Of a stretch of DNA of 64,000 nt, positions 13,818-27,813 are shown one piece after another. A program made the position numbers and the translations under genes. The stretch spans positions 36,979,653 through 37,043,652 of the forward strand of contig NC_065572.1 in assembly GCF_937616625.2 (NCBI RefSeq). Direction: 5' to 3'. Under the pieces are notes generated by a model that did not search any database, was not told where the DNA came from, and was given only the letters and a program-made list of their open reading frames with translations. Positions within the stretch are counted from its first letter, which is position 1, and each line of letters begins with the position of its first letter. This stretch comes from Mercurialis annua (Eukaryota > Streptophyta > Magnoliopsida > Malpighiales > Euphorbiaceae).

Positions 13818-16048
13818 ATTTCTTAACGTTTTTAACTTTTGGTTTTGATTCGTAACGTTTGTAAATGTTTGGCTTACATCGCTAAAAAGGTGAAACGTTT
13901 GGTTTTTTTGTAACTTTTGTGAACGTTTTGCTTAAATCGCCAAAAAGGTTAAACATTTGGTTTTGTTTTGTAACGCTTCTAAACATTTCAATTAGTTTCT
14001 TAACGTTTGTTTCGTAACGTTTTAAACATTTTGTTTTGTTTCGTAACGTTTGTAAATGTTTGGCTTAAATTGCTAAAAAGGTGAAACATTTGGTTTGGTT
14101 TCGTAACGTTTGTAAATGTTTGGCTCAAATCGCTTAAAAGTTGAAACGTTTGGTTTTGCTTCGTAACTTTTGTAAACGTTTCGATTTGTTTTGTAACGTT
14201 TTAAGCATTTTGTTTTGTTTCGTAACGTTTATAAACGTTTGGCTTAAATCGGTAAAAAGGTGAAACGTTTGGTTTTGTTTCGTAATTTTTGTAAACGTTT
14301 TGCTGAAATCGCTAAAAAGGTGAAACGTTAGGATTTGTTTCGTAACGTTTGTAAACGTTTGGGTTCAATCGCTAAAAAGGTCAAACGTTTGCATTTGTTT
14401 CGTAACATTTGTTTCGTAACATTTTAAACGTTTTGTTTTGTTTCGTAACGTTTGTAAACGTTTGGCTTAAATCGCTAAAAAGGAGAAACGTTTGGTTTTG
14501 TTTCGTAACGTTTGTAAACGTTTGGGTTCAATCGCTAAAAAGGTGAAACGTTTGCATTTGTTTCGTAACATTTGTTTCGTAACATTTTAAACGTTTTGTT
14601 TTGTTTCGTAACGTTTGTAAACGTTTGGCTTAAATCGCTAAAAAGGTGAAACGCTTGGTTTTGTTTCGTAACGTTTGAAAATGTTTGGCTTAAATCGCTA
14701 AAAAGGTGAAAAGTTTGGATTTGCTTCGTAACATTTTAAACGTTTGGATTTGTTTCGTTGCCTTTGTAAACGTTTGGCTTCAATCACTAAAAAGGTGAAA
14801 CGTTTGGAATTGTTTCGTAACATTTGTAAAAGTTTGGCCTAAATTTTTAAATAGGTGCAACGCTTTGAATTTTTTCGTAATGTTTGTAAACGTTTGGCTT
14901 AAATTGCTAAAAAGGTGAAACATTTGGATTTGTTTCATAACCTTTGTAAAGATTTGGCTTAAATTGCTAAAAAGGTGAAACATTTGGATTTTTTTCGTAA
15001 TGTTTGTAAACGTTTGGCTTAAATAGCTAAAAAGGGGAAATGTTTGGATTTGTTTCGTAACGTTTGTTAACGTTTGGCTTAAATTGCTAAAAAGGGGAAA
15101 CGCTTGGTTTTTTTTTTCGTAACGTTTGTAAACGTTTGGCTAAAATTGCTAAAAAGGTGAAAGGCTTGGTTTTGTTTCATAACGTTTGTAAACGTTTGGC
15201 TTAAATCGCTAAAAATGTGAAACATTTGGATTTGTTTCGTAATGTTTTAAACGTTTAGCTGAAATCGCTAAAATGGGGAAACGTTTGAATTTGTTTCGTA
15301 AAGTTTGTAAACATTCGGCTAAAACCGCAAAAAAGATGAAACGTTTGGTTTTGTTTCGTAACATTTGTAAACGTTCCGCATGATTCACTAAAAAGGTGAA
15401 ATGTTTGGATTTGTTTCGTAACGTTTGTAAATGTTTGTCTTAAATTGCTAAAAAGATGAAACGCTTGGATTTATTTCGTAACGTTTGTAAACGTTTGGCT
15501 TAAATTGCAAAAAATGTGAAACGTTTAGATTTGTTTCGTAACGTTTGTAAACGTTCGGCTTAAATCTCTAGGAGGTTAGGATTTGTTTCGTAACCTTTGT
15601 AAACGTTCGGCCTAAATCATTTAAAAAGTGAAACGTTTGGTTTTGTTTCGTAAAGCTTGTAAACGTTTGGCTTCAATCACTAAAAAGGTGAAACGTTTGG
15701 ATTTATTTCGTAACGTTTGTAAACGTTTGTCTTAAATCGCTAAAAAGGTGAAACGATTGGATTTGTTTCGTAATGTTTGTAAACGTTAGGCTTAAATCGC
15801 TAAAAAGGTCAAATGTTTGGATTTATTTCGTAACTTTTATAAACATATGGCTTAAATTGCTAAAACGGTGAAACGTTTGGTTTTGTTTCGTAACGTTTGT
15901 AAATGTTTGGCTTAAATCAATAAAAAGGTGAGACTTTTGGTTTTGTTTCGTAACATTTGTAAATATTTGGCTTAAATCACTAAAAAGGTGAGACGTTTGG
16001 TTTTGTTTCATAACGTTTGTAAACGTTTGGATTTGTTTCGTAATGTTT
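13818..16048. repeat. Satellite HOR unit, deleted form, 2231 bp
   Basis: About 1 kb shorter than the standard unit. It has a local duplication near 14390-14640 (the GCATTTGTTTCGTAACATTTG variant occurs twice) and brings in a block at 14640-15230 (with GATTTGCTTCGTAAC and GTTTCGTTGCC) that is absent from earlier units but is a fixed part of the later 3.64-kb units. It looks like the transition form. Confidence 0.85.
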
Positions 16049-19000
16049 ATTTCTTAACGTTTTTAACTTTTGGTTTTGTTTCGTAACGTTTGTAAATGTT
16101 TGGCTTACATCGCTAAAAAGGTGAAACGTTTGGTTTTTTTGTAACTTTTGTGAACGTTTTGCTTAAATCGCCAAAAAGGTTAAACATTTGGTTTTGTTTC
16201 GTAACGCTTCTAAACATTTAAATTAGTTTCTTAACGTTTGTTTCGTAACGTTTTAAACATTTTGTTTTGTTTCGTAACGTTTGTAAATAATTGGCTTAAA
16301 TTGCTAAAAAGGTGAAACATTTGGTTTGGTTTCGTAACGTTTGTAAATGTTTGGCTCAAATCGCTTAAAAGTTGAAACGTTTGGTTTTGCTTCGTAACTT
16401 TTGTAAACGTTTCGATTTGTTTTGTAACGTTTTAAGCATTTTGTTTTGTTTCGTAACGTTTATAAACGTTTGGCTTAAATCGGTAAAAAGGTGAAACGTT
16501 TGGTTTTGTTTCGTAATTTTTGTAAACGTTTTGCTGAAATCGCTAAAAAGGTGAAACGTTAGGATTTGTTTCGTAACGTTTGTAAACGTTTGGGTTCAAT
16601 CGCTAAAAAGGTCAAACGTTTGCATTTGTTTCATAACATTTGTTTCGTAACGTTTTAAACGTTTTGTTTTGTTTCGTAACGTTTGTAAACGTTTGGCTTA
16701 AATCGCTAAAAAGGAGAAACGTTTGGTTTTGTTTCGTAATTTTTGTCAACGTTTGGCTTAAATAATAAGGTGAAACGTTTGGATTTGTTTCGTAACGTTT
16801 GTAAACGTTTGGGTTCAATCGCTAAAAAGGTGAAACGTTTGGATTTGTTTCGTAGCGTTTGTAAACGATTGGCTTAAATCGCTAAAAATGTGAAACGTTT
16901 GGTTTTGTTCCGTAACGTTAGCAAACGTTTTACTTAAATTGCTAAAAAGGTAAAACGCTTGGATTTATTTCGTAATGTTTGTAAAAGTTTGGCTTAAATC
17001 GCTAAAAATGTAACGTTTGGATTTGTTTCGTAATGTTTGTAAACGTTTCGCTTAAATCGCAAAAAAGGTGAAACATTTGGATTTTTTTCGTAACGTTTGT
17101 AGATGTTTGGCTTAAATCGATAAAATGGTGAAACGATTGGATTTGTTTTGTTACGTTTGTAAACGTTTCGCTTAAATCGCTAAAAAGGGGAAACGTTTTG
17201 ATTTGTTTCGTAACGTTTGTAAACGTTTGGCTTAAATTTCTAAAAAGGTGAGAAATTTTGATATATTTCATAATCTTTATAAACGTTTGGCTTGAATCGC
17301 TAAAAAGTTGAAACGTTTGGATTTGTTTCCTACGTTTGTACATGTTTGACTTAAATCACTAAAAAGGTGAGACGTTTGGTTTTGTTTCGTAACGTTTGTA
17401 AACGTTGGGATTTGTTTTGTAATGTTTGTTTCGTAACGTTTTAAACGTTTGGTTTTATTCCGTAACGTTTGTAAATGTTTGGCTTAAATCGCTAAAAAGG
17501 TGAAACATTTGGTTTTGTTTCGCAACGTTTGTAAACGTTTGGCCTAAATCGCTAAAAAGGTGAAACGTTTTGTTTTGTTTCGTAACGTTTGTAAACGTTT
17601 CGATTTGTTTCATAACGTTTGTTTCTTAACGTTTTAAACATTCGGTTTTTTTTCGTAACGTTTGTAAACATTTGGCTTAAATCGCTAAAAAGGTGAAAGG
17701 TTTGGTTTTGTTTAGTAATTTTTGTAAACGTTTGGCTTAAATCGCTAACAAGGTGAAACGTCTGGATTTGTTTCGTAACGTTTGTAAACGTTTGGGTTCA
17801 ATCACTAAAAAGGAGAACGTTTGAATTTGTTTCGTAGCGTTTGTAAACGATTGGCTTATATCGCTAAAAATGTTAAACGTCTGGTTTTGTTCCATAATGT
17901 TAGTAAACGTTTGGCTTAAATTGTTAAAAAGGTAAAATGCTTGGATTTGTTTCGTAACATTTGTAAATGTTTGGCTTAAATCGCTAAAAAGTGTAACGTT
18001 TGGATTTGTTTCGTAACGTTAGTAAACGTTTTGCTTAAATTGCTAAAAAGGTGAAACGTTTGGATTTGTTTCGTAATGTTTGTAAACGTTTGGCTTAAAT
18101 CGCTAAAAAGGTTAATCGTTTGGATTTGTTTCGTTACGTTTGTAAACGTTTTGCTTAAATAACTAAAAAGGTGAAATGGTTTGATTTGTTTCGTAACATT
18201 TATAAACGTTTGGCATAAATTGCTAAAAAGGTGAAAGCCTTGGATTTGATTCGTAACGTTTGTAAACGTTTGGCTTAAATTGCTAAAAAGGTGAAACGCT
18301 TGGTTTTGTTTCGTAACGTTTGAAAATGTTTGGCTTAAATCGCTAAAAAGGTGGAAAGTTTGGATTTGCTTCGTAACATTTTAAACGTTTGGATTTGTTT
18401 CGTTGCCTTTGTAAACGTTTGGCTTCAATCACTAAAAAGATGAAACGTTTGGAATTGTTTCGTAACATTTGTAAAAGTTTGGCCTAAATTTTTAAATAGG
18501 TGCAACGCTTTGATTTGTTTCGTAATGTTTGTAAACGTTTGGCTTAAATTGCTAAAAAGGTGAAACATTTGGATTTGTTTCATAACCTTTGTAAAGATTT
18601 GGCTTAAATTGCTAAAAAGGTGAAACATTTGGATTTTTTTCGTAATGTTTGTAAACGTTTGGCTTAAATAGCTAAAAAGGGGAAATGTTTGGATTTGTTT
18701 CGTAACGTTTGTTAACGTTTGGCTTAAATTGCTAAAAAGGGGAAACGCTTGGTTTTTTTTCCGTAACGTTTGTAAACGTTTGGCTAAAATTGCTAAAAAG
18801 GTGAAAGGCTTGGTTTTGTTTCATAACGTTTGTAAACGTTTGGCTTAAATCGCTAAAAATGTGAAACATTTGGATTTGTTTCGTAATGTTTTAAACGTTT
18901 AGCTGAAATCGCTAAAATGGGGAAACGTTTGAATTTGTTTCGTAAAGTTTGTAAACATTCGGCTAAAACCGCAAAAAAGATGAAACGTTTGGTTTTGTTT

Positions 19001-19691
19001 CGTAACATTTGTAAACGTTCCGCATGATTCACTAAAAAGGTGAAATGTTTGGATTTGTTTCGTAACGTTTGTAAATGTTTGTCTTAAATCGCTAAAAAGA
19101 TGAAACGCTTGGATTTATTTCGTAACGTTTGTAAACGTTTGGCTTAAATTGCGAAAAAGTGAAACGTTTAGATTTATTTCGTAACGTTTGTAAACGTTCG
19201 GCTTAAATCTCTAGGAGGTTAGGATTTGTTTCGTAACCTTTGTAAACGTTCGGCCTAAATCATTTAAAAAGTGAAACGTTTGGTTTTGTTTCGTAAAGCT
19301 TGTAAACGTTTGGCTTCAATCACTAAAAAGGTGACACGTTTGGATTTGTTTCGTAACGTTTGTAAACGTTTGTCTTAAATCGCTAAAAAGGTGAAACGAT
19401 TGGATTTGTTTCGTAATGTTTGTAAACGTTAGGCTTAAATCGCTAAAAAGGTGAAATGTTTGGATTTATTTCGTAACTTTTATAAACATATGGCTTAAAT
19501 TGCTAAAACGGTGAAACGTTTGGTTTTGTTTCGTAACGTTTGTAAATGTTTGGCTTAAATCAATAAAAAGGTGAGACTTTTGGTTTTGTTTCGTAACATT
19601 TGTAAATATTTGGCTTAAATCACTAAAAAGGTGAGACGTTTGGTTTTGTTTCGTAACGTTTGTAAACGTTTGGATTTGTTTCGTAATGTTT
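16049..19691. repeat. Satellite HOR unit, 3643 bp
   Basis: First copy of the longer HOR of about 60-61 monomers, combining the left half of the 3.2-kb unit with the block first seen at 14640-15230. Confidence 0.9.
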
Positions 19692-22600
19692 ATTTCTTAA
19701 CGTTTTTAACTTTTGGTTTTGTTTCGTAACGTTTGTAAATGTTTGGCTTACATCGCTAAAAAGGTGAAACGTTTGGTTTTTTTGTAACTTTTGTGAACGT
19801 TTTGCTTAAATCGCCAAAAAGGTTAAACATTTGGTTTTGTTTCGTAACTCTTCTAAACATTTAAATTAGTTTCTTAACGTTTGTTTCGTAACGTTTTAAA
19901 CATTTTGTTTTGTTTCGTAACGTTTGTAAATAATTGGCTTAAATTGCTAAAAAGGTGAAACATTTGGTTTGGTTTCGTAACGTTTGTAAATGTTTGGCTC
20001 AAATCGCTTAAAAGTTGAAACGTTTGGTTTTGCTTCGTAACTTTTGTAAACGTTTCGATTTGTTTTGTAACGTTTTAAGCATTTTGTTTTGTTTCGTAAC
20101 GTTTATAAACGTTTGGCTTAAATCGGTAAAAAGGTGAAACGTTTGGTTTTGTTTCGTAATTTTTGTAAACGTTTTGCTGAAATCGCTAAAAAGGTGAAAC
20201 GTTAGGATTTGTTTCGTAACGTTTGTAAACGTTTGGGTTCAATCGCTAAAAAGGTCAAACGTTTGCATTTGTTTCGTAACATTTGTTTCGTAACGTTTTA
20301 AACGTTTTGTTTTGTTTCGTAACGTTTGTAAACGTTTGGCTTAAATCGCTAAAAAGGAGAAACGTTTGGTTTTGTTTCGTAATTTTTGTCAACGTTTGGC
20401 TTAAATAATAAGGTGAAACGTTTGGATTTGTTTCGTAACGTTTGTAAACGTTTGGGTTCAATCGCTAAAAAGGTGAAACGTTTGGATTTGTTTCGTAGCG
20501 TTTGTAAACGATTGGCTTAAATCGCTAAAAATGTGAAACGTTTGGTTTTGTTCCGTAACGTTAGCAAACGTTTTACTTAAATTGCTAAAAAGGTAAAACG
20601 CTTGGATTTATTTTGTAATGTTTGTAAAAGTTTGGCTTAAATCGCTAAAAAATGTAACGTTTGGATTTGTTTCGTAATGTTTGTAAACGTTTCGCTTAAA
20701 TCGCAAAAAGGTGAAACATTTGGATTTTTTTCGTAACGTTTGTAGATGTTTGGCTTAAATCGATAAAATGGTGAAACGATTGGATTTGTTTTGTTACGTT
20801 TGTAAACGTTTCGCTTAAATCGCTAAAAAGGGGAAACGTTTTGATTTGTTTCGTAACGTTTGTAAACGTTTGGCTTAAATTTCTAAAAAGGTGAGAAATT
20901 TTGATATATTTCATAATCTTTATAAACGTTTGGCTTGAATCGCTAAAAAGTTGAAACGTTTGGATTTGTTTCCTACGTTTGTAAATGTTTGACTTAAATC
21001 ACTAAATAGGTGAGACGTTTGGTTTTGTTTCGTAACGTTTGTAAACGTTGGGATTTGTTTTGTAATGTTTGTTTCGTAACGTTTTAAACGTTTGGTTTTA
21101 TTCCGTAACGTTTGTAAATGTTTGGCTTAAATCGCTAAAAAGGTGAAACATTTGGTTTTGTTTCGCAACGTTTGTAAACGTTTGGCTTAAATCGCTAAAA
21201 AGGTGAAACGTTTGGTTTTGTTTCGTAACGTTTGTAAACGTGTCGATTTGTTTCATAACGTTTGTTTCTTAACGTTTTAAACATTCGGTTTTTTTTCGTA
21301 ACGTTTGTAAACATTTGGCTTAAATCGCTAAAAGGTGAAAGGTTTGGTTTTGTTTAGTAATTTTTGTAAACGTTTGGCTTAAATCGCTAACAAGGTGAAA
21401 CGTCTGGATTTGTTTCGTAACGTTTGTAAACGTTTGGGTTCAATCACTAAAAAGGAGAACGTTTGAATTTGTTTCGTAGCGTTTGTAAACGATTGGCTTA
21501 AATCGCTAAAAATGTGAAACGTCTGGTTTTGTTCCATAATGTTAGTAAACGTTTGGCTTAAATTGTTAAAAAGGTAAAATGCTTGGATTTGTTTCGTAAC
21601 ATTTGTAAACGTTTGGCTTAAATCGCTAAAAAGTGTAACGTTTGGATTTGTTTCGTAACGTTAGTAAACGTTTTGCTTAAATTGCTAAAAAGGTGAAACG
21701 TTTGGATTTGTTTCGTAATGTTTGTAAACGTTTGGCTTAAATCGCTAAAAAGGTGAATCGTTTGGATTTGTTTCGTTACGTTTGTAAACGTTTTGCTTAA
21801 ATAACTAAAAAGGTGAAATGGTTTGATTTGTTTCGTAACATTTATAAACGTTTGGCATAAATTGCTAAAAAGGTGAAAGCCTTGGAATTGATTCGTAACG
21901 TTTGTAAACGTTTGGCTTAAATTGCTAAAAAGGTGAAACGCTTGGTTTTGTTTCGTAACGTTTGAAAATGTTTGGCTTAAATCGCTAAAAAGGTGAAAAG
22001 TTTGGATTTGCTTCGTAACATTTTAAACGTTTGGATTTGTTTCGTTGCCTTTGTAAACGTTTGGCTTCAATCACTAAAAAGGTGAAACGTTTGGAATTGT
22101 TTCGTAACATTTGTAAAAGTTTGGCCTAAATTTTTAAATAGGTGCAACGCTTTGATTTGTTTCGTAATGTTTGTAAACGTTTGGCTTAAATTGATAAAAA
22201 GGTGAAACATTTGGATTTGTTTCATAACCTTTGTAAAGATTTGGCTTAAATTGCTAAAAAGGTGAAACATTTGGATTTTTTTCGTAATGTTTGTAAACGT
22301 TTGGCTTAAATAGCTAAAAAGGGGAAATGTTTGGATTTGTTTCGTAACGTTTGTTAACGTTTGGCTTAAATTGCTAAAAAGGGGAAACGCTTGGTTTTTT
22401 TTTCCGTAACGTTTGTAAACGTTTGGCTAAAATTGCTAAAAAGGTGAAAGGCTTGGTTTTGTTTCATAACGTTTGTAAACGTTTGGCTTAAATCGCTAAA
22501 AATGTGAAACATTTGGATTTGTTTCGTAATGTTTTAAACGTTTAGCTGAAATCGCTAAAATGGGGAAACGTTTGAATTTGTTTCGTAAAGTTTGTAAACA

Positions 22601-23334
22601 TTCGGCTAAAACCGCAAAAAAGATGAAACGTTTGGTTTTGTTTCGTAACATTTGTAAACGTTCCGCATGATTCACTAAAAAGGTGAAATGTTTGGATTTG
22701 TTTCGTAACGTTTGTAAATGTTTGTCTTAAATCGCTAAAAAGATGAAACGCTTGGATTTATTTCGTAACGTTTGTAAACGTTTGGCTTAAATTGCGAAAA
22801 AGTGAAACGTTTAGATTTGTTTCGTAACGTTTGTAAACGTTCGGCTTAAATCTCTAGGAGGTTAGGATTTGTTTCGTAACCTTTGTAAACGTTCGGCCTA
22901 AATCATTTAAAAAGTGAAACGTTTGGTTTTGTTTCGTAAAGCTTGTAAACGTTTGGCTTCAATCACTAAAAAGGTGACACGTTTGGATTTGTTTTGTAAC
23001 GTTTGTAAACGTTTGTCTTAAATCGCTAAAAAGGTGAAACGATTGGATTTGTTTCGTAATGTTTGTAAACGTTAGGCTTAAATCGCTAAAAAGGTGAAAT
23101 GTTTGGATTTATTTCGTAACTTTTAAAAACATATGGCTTAAATTGCTAAAACGGTGAAACGTTTGGTTTTGTTTCGTAACGTTTGTAAATGTTTGGCTTA
23201 AATCAATAAAAAGGTGAGACTTTTGGTTTTGTTTCGTAACATTTGTAAATATTTGGCTTAAATCACTAAAAAGGTGAGACGTTTGGTTTTGTTTCGTAAC
23301 GTTTGTAAACGTTTGGATTTGTTTCGTAATGTTT
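19692..23334. repeat. Satellite HOR unit, 3643 bp
   Basis: Nearly identical to the preceding unit and of equal length by the junction markers, which points to very recent homogenisation. Confidence 0.92.
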
Positions 23335-26187
23335 ATTTCTTAACGTTTTTAACTTTTGGTTTTGTTTCGTAACGTTTGTAAATGTTTGGCTTACATCACT
23401 AAAAAGGTGAAACGTTTGGTTTTTTTGTAACTTTTGTGAACGTTTTGCTTAAATCGCCAAAAAGGTTAAACATTTGGTTTTGTTTCGTAACGCTTCTAAA
23501 CATTTCAATTAGTTTCTTAACGTTTGTTTCGTAACGTTTTAAACATTTTGTTTTGTTTCGTAACGTTTGTAAATGTTTGGCTTAAATTGCTAAAAAGGTG
23601 AAACATTTGGTTTGGTTTCGTAACGTTTGTAAATGTTTGGCTCAAATCGCTTAAAAGTTGAAACGTTTGGTTTTGCTTCGTAACTTTTGTAAACGTTTCG
23701 ATTTGTTTTGTAACGTTTTAAGCATTTTGTTTTGTTTCGTAACGTTTATAAACGTTTGGCTTAAATCGGTAAAAAGGTGAAACGTTTGGTTTTGTTTCGT
23801 AATTTTTGTAAACGTTTTGCTGAAATCGCTAAAAAGGTGAAACGTTAGGATTTGTTTCGTAACGTTTGTAAACGTTTGGGTTCAATCGCTAAAAAGGTCA
23901 AACGTTTGCATTTGTTTCGTAACATTTGTTTCGTAACGTTTTAAACGTTTTGTTTTGTTTCGTAACGTTTGTAAACGTTTGGCTTAAATCGCTAAAAAGG
24001 AGAAACATTTGGTTTTGTTTCGTAATTTTTGTCAACGTTTGGCTTAAATAATAAGGTGAAACGTTTGGATTTGTTTCGTAACGTTTGTAAACGTTTGGGT
24101 TCAATCGCTAAAAAGGTGAAACGTTTGGATTTGTTTCGTAGCGTTTGTAAACGATTGGCTTAAATCGCTAAAAATGTGAAACGTTTGGTTTTGTTCCGTA
24201 ACGTTAGCAAATGTTTTACTTAAATTGCTAAAAAGGTAAAACGCTTGGATTTATTTTGTAATGTTTGTAAAAGTTTGGCTTAAATCGCTAAAAAATGTAA
24301 CGTTTGGATTTGTTTCGTAATGTTTGTAAACGTTTCGCTTAAATCGCAAAAAGGTGAAACATTTGGATTTTTTTCGTAACGTTTGTAGATGTTTGGCTTA
24401 AATCGATAAAATGGTGAAACGATTGGATTTGTTTTGTTACGTTTGTAAACGTTTCGCTTAAATCGCTAAAAAGGGGAAACGTTTTGATTTGTTTCGTAAC
24501 GTTTGTAAACGTTTGGCTTAAATTTCTAAAAAGGTGAGAAATTTTGATATATTTCATAATCTTTATAAACGTTTGGCTTGAATCGCTAAAAAGTTGAAAC
24601 GTTTGGATTTGTTTCCTACGTTTGTAAATGTTTGACTTAAATCACTAAATAGGTGAGACGTTTGGTTTTGTTTCGTAACGTTTGTAAACGTTGGGATTTG
24701 TTTTGTAATGTTTGTTTCGTAACGTTTTAAACGTTTGGTTTTATTCCGTAACGTTTGTAAATGTTTGGCTTAAATCGCTAAAAAGGTGAAACATTTGGTT
24801 TTGTTTCGCAACGTTTGTAAACGTTTGGCTTAAATCGCTAAAAAGGTGAAACGTTTGGTTTTGTTTCGTAACGTTTGTAAACGTTTCGATTTGTTTCATA
24901 ACGTTTGTTTCTTAACGTTTTAAACATTCGGTTTTTTTTCGTAACGTTTGTAAACATTTGGCTTAAATCGCTAAAAAGGTGAAAGGTTTGGTTTTGTTTA
25001 GTAATTTTTGTAAACGTTTGGCTTAAATCGCTAACAAGGTGAAACGTCTGGATTTGTTTCGTAACGTTTGTAAACGTTTGGGTTCAATCACTAAAAAGGA
25101 GAACGTTTGAATTTGTTTCGTAGCGTTTGTAAACGATTGGCTTAAATCGCTAAAAATGTGAAACGTCTGGTTTTGTTCCATAATGTTAGTAAACGTTTGG
25201 CTTAAATTGTTAAAAAGGTAAAATGCTTGGATTTGTTTCGTAACATTTGTAAACGTTTGGCTTAAATCGCTAAAAAGTGTAACGTTTGGATTTGTTTCGT
25301 AACGTTAGTAAACGTTTTGCTTAAATTGCTAAAAGGGTGAAACGTTTAGATTTGTTTCGTAATGTTTGTAAACGTTTGGCTTAAATCGCTAAAAAGGTGA
25401 ATCGTTTGGATTTGTTTCGTTACGTTTGTAAACGTTTTGCTTAAATAACTAAAAAGGTGAAATGGTTTGATTTGTTTCGTAACATTTATAAACGTTTGGC
25501 ATAAATTGCTAAAAAGGTGAAAGCCTTGGAATTGATTCGTAACGTTTGTAAACGTTTGGCTTAAATTGCTAAAAAGGTGAAACGCTTGGTTTTGTTTCGT
25601 AACGTTTGAAAATGTTTGGCTTAAATCGCTAAAAAGGTGAAAAGTTTGGATTTGCTTCGTAACATTTTAAACGTTTGGATTTGTTTCGTTGCCTTTGTAA
25701 ACGTTTGGCTTCAATCACTAAAAAGGTGAAACGTTTGGAATTGTTTCGTAACATTTGTAAAAGTTTGGCCTAAATTTTTAAATAGGTGCAACGCTTTGAT
25801 TTGTTTCGTAATGTTTGTAAACGTTTGGCTTAAATTGATAAAAAGGTGAAACATTTGGATTTGTTTCATAACCTTTGTAAAGATTTGGCTTAAATTGCTA
25901 AAAAGGTGAAACATTTGGATTTTTTTCGTAATGTTTGTAAACGTTTGGCTTAAATAGCTAAAAAGGGGAAATGTTTGGATTTGTTTCGTAACGTTTGTTA
26001 ACGTTTGGCTTAAATTGCTAAAAAGGGGAAACGCTTGGTTTTTTTTTCCGTAACGTTTGTAAACGTTTGGCTAAAATTGCTAAAAAGGTGAAAGGCTTGG
26101 TTTTGTTTCATAACGTTTGTAAACGTTTGGCTTAAATCGCTAAAAATGTGAAACATTTGGATTTGTTTCGTAATGTTTTAAACGTTT
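23335..26187. repeat. Satellite HOR unit, truncated on the right
   Basis: Matches the previous 3643-bp unit up to the monomer with GTAATGTTTTAAACGTTT at about 26169-26187. There the older copy (near 22533) continues with AGCTGAAATCGC and this one switches to GGTTTTGTTTTGTAACG. HOR order ends here. Confidence 0.88.
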
Positions 26188-27813
26188 GGTTTTGTTTTGT
26201 AACGTTTGTAAACGTTTTGCTTAAATCGCTGGAAAGGTGAAACGTTTGGATTTGTTTCGTTATGTTTGTAAACGTTTGGCTTATATCGCTGAAAAGGGGA
26301 AACGTTTGGATTTGTTTCGTTATGTTTGTAAACGTTTGGCTTATATCGCTAAAAAGGTGAAACGTTTTGATTTCTTTCGTAACGTTTGTAACCGTTTGGC
26401 TTAAATCGCTAAAAAGGGGAAACGTTTGGATTTGTTTCCTAACGTTTGTAAAAAATTGGCTTAAATCGCTAAAAAGGTGCAGCGTTTGGACTTGTTTCGT
26501 AACGTTTGTAAACGTTTGGCTTAAATCGCTAAAAAGGTGAAAGTTTGGATGTGTTTCGTGACGTTTGGAAACGTTTGGCTTAAATTGCTAAAAAGGTGAA
26601 ATGCTTTGATGTGTTTCGTATCGTTTGTAAACGTTTGGCTTAAAATGATAAAAAGGTGAAACACTTGGATTTGTTTCGTAACGTTTGTAAATGTTTGGCT
26701 TCAATTGCTTAAATGGGAAAACGTTTGTATTTGTTTTGTAGCGTTTGTAAACATTTGCCTTATATCGCTATAAAGGCGAAACATTTGAATATTTTTCGTA
26801 ACGTTTGTAATCGTTTGGCTTAAATCGCTGAAAATGTGAAACGTTTGGATTTGTTTCGTAACGTTTGTAAACGTTTGGCTTCAATTGGTGAAAAGGTGAA
26901 ACGTTTGGATTTTTTTCGTAACGTTTGTATACGTTTGGCTTTAATAGGTAAAAAGGTGAAACGTTTGGATATGTTTCGTAATGTTTGTCAACATTTGTCT
27001 TAAATCGCGAAAAAGGCGAAACGTTTGGATTTGTTTCGTAACGTTTGTAAACGTTTTGCTTAAATTGCTAAAAATGTGAAACGCTTGATTGTGTTACGTA
27101 ACGTTTGTAAACGTTTGGCTTAAATTGCTAAAAAGGTGAAACGCTTGGACTTGTTTCGTAACGTTTGTAAACATTTGGCTTAAATTGCTAAAAAGGTGAA
27201 ACGCTTGGTTTTGTTTCGTAACATTTGTAAACGTTTGGCTTAAATCGCTAAAAGTGTGAAACGTTTAGATTTGTTTCATAATGTTTTAAATGTTTGGTTT
27301 TGTTTTGTAATGTTTCTAAACGTTTGATTTAAATCGCTAATAAGGTGAAACGTTTGGATTTTATTTGTAATGTTTGTAAAGGTTTGGCTTAAATCGCTAA
27401 AAAGGTGAAACATTTGGATTTGTTTCGTAACATTTGTAAATGTTTGGCTTAAATCGCTAAAAAGGTGAAATGCTTGGATTTGTTTCGTAACATTTGTAAA
27501 CGTTTGGGTTAAATCGATAAAAAGGAGAAACGTTTGTATTTGTTTCGTAACGTTTGTAAATGTTTTGCTTAAATTACTAAAAAGGTGAAACGCTTGGATG
27601 TGTTTCGTAACGTTTGCCTTAAATTGCAAAAAATGTGAAACGCTTGGATTTGTTTCGTATCATTTATAAACGTTTGGCTTAAATCGCTAAAAAGGTGAAA
27701 CGTTTGGATTTGTTTTATACTGTTAGTAAACGTTTGCCTTAAATCGCTAAAAAGGTGAAATGTTTGGATATGTTTCGTAACGTTTGTAAACGTTTGGTTT
27801 AAATTGCTAAAAA

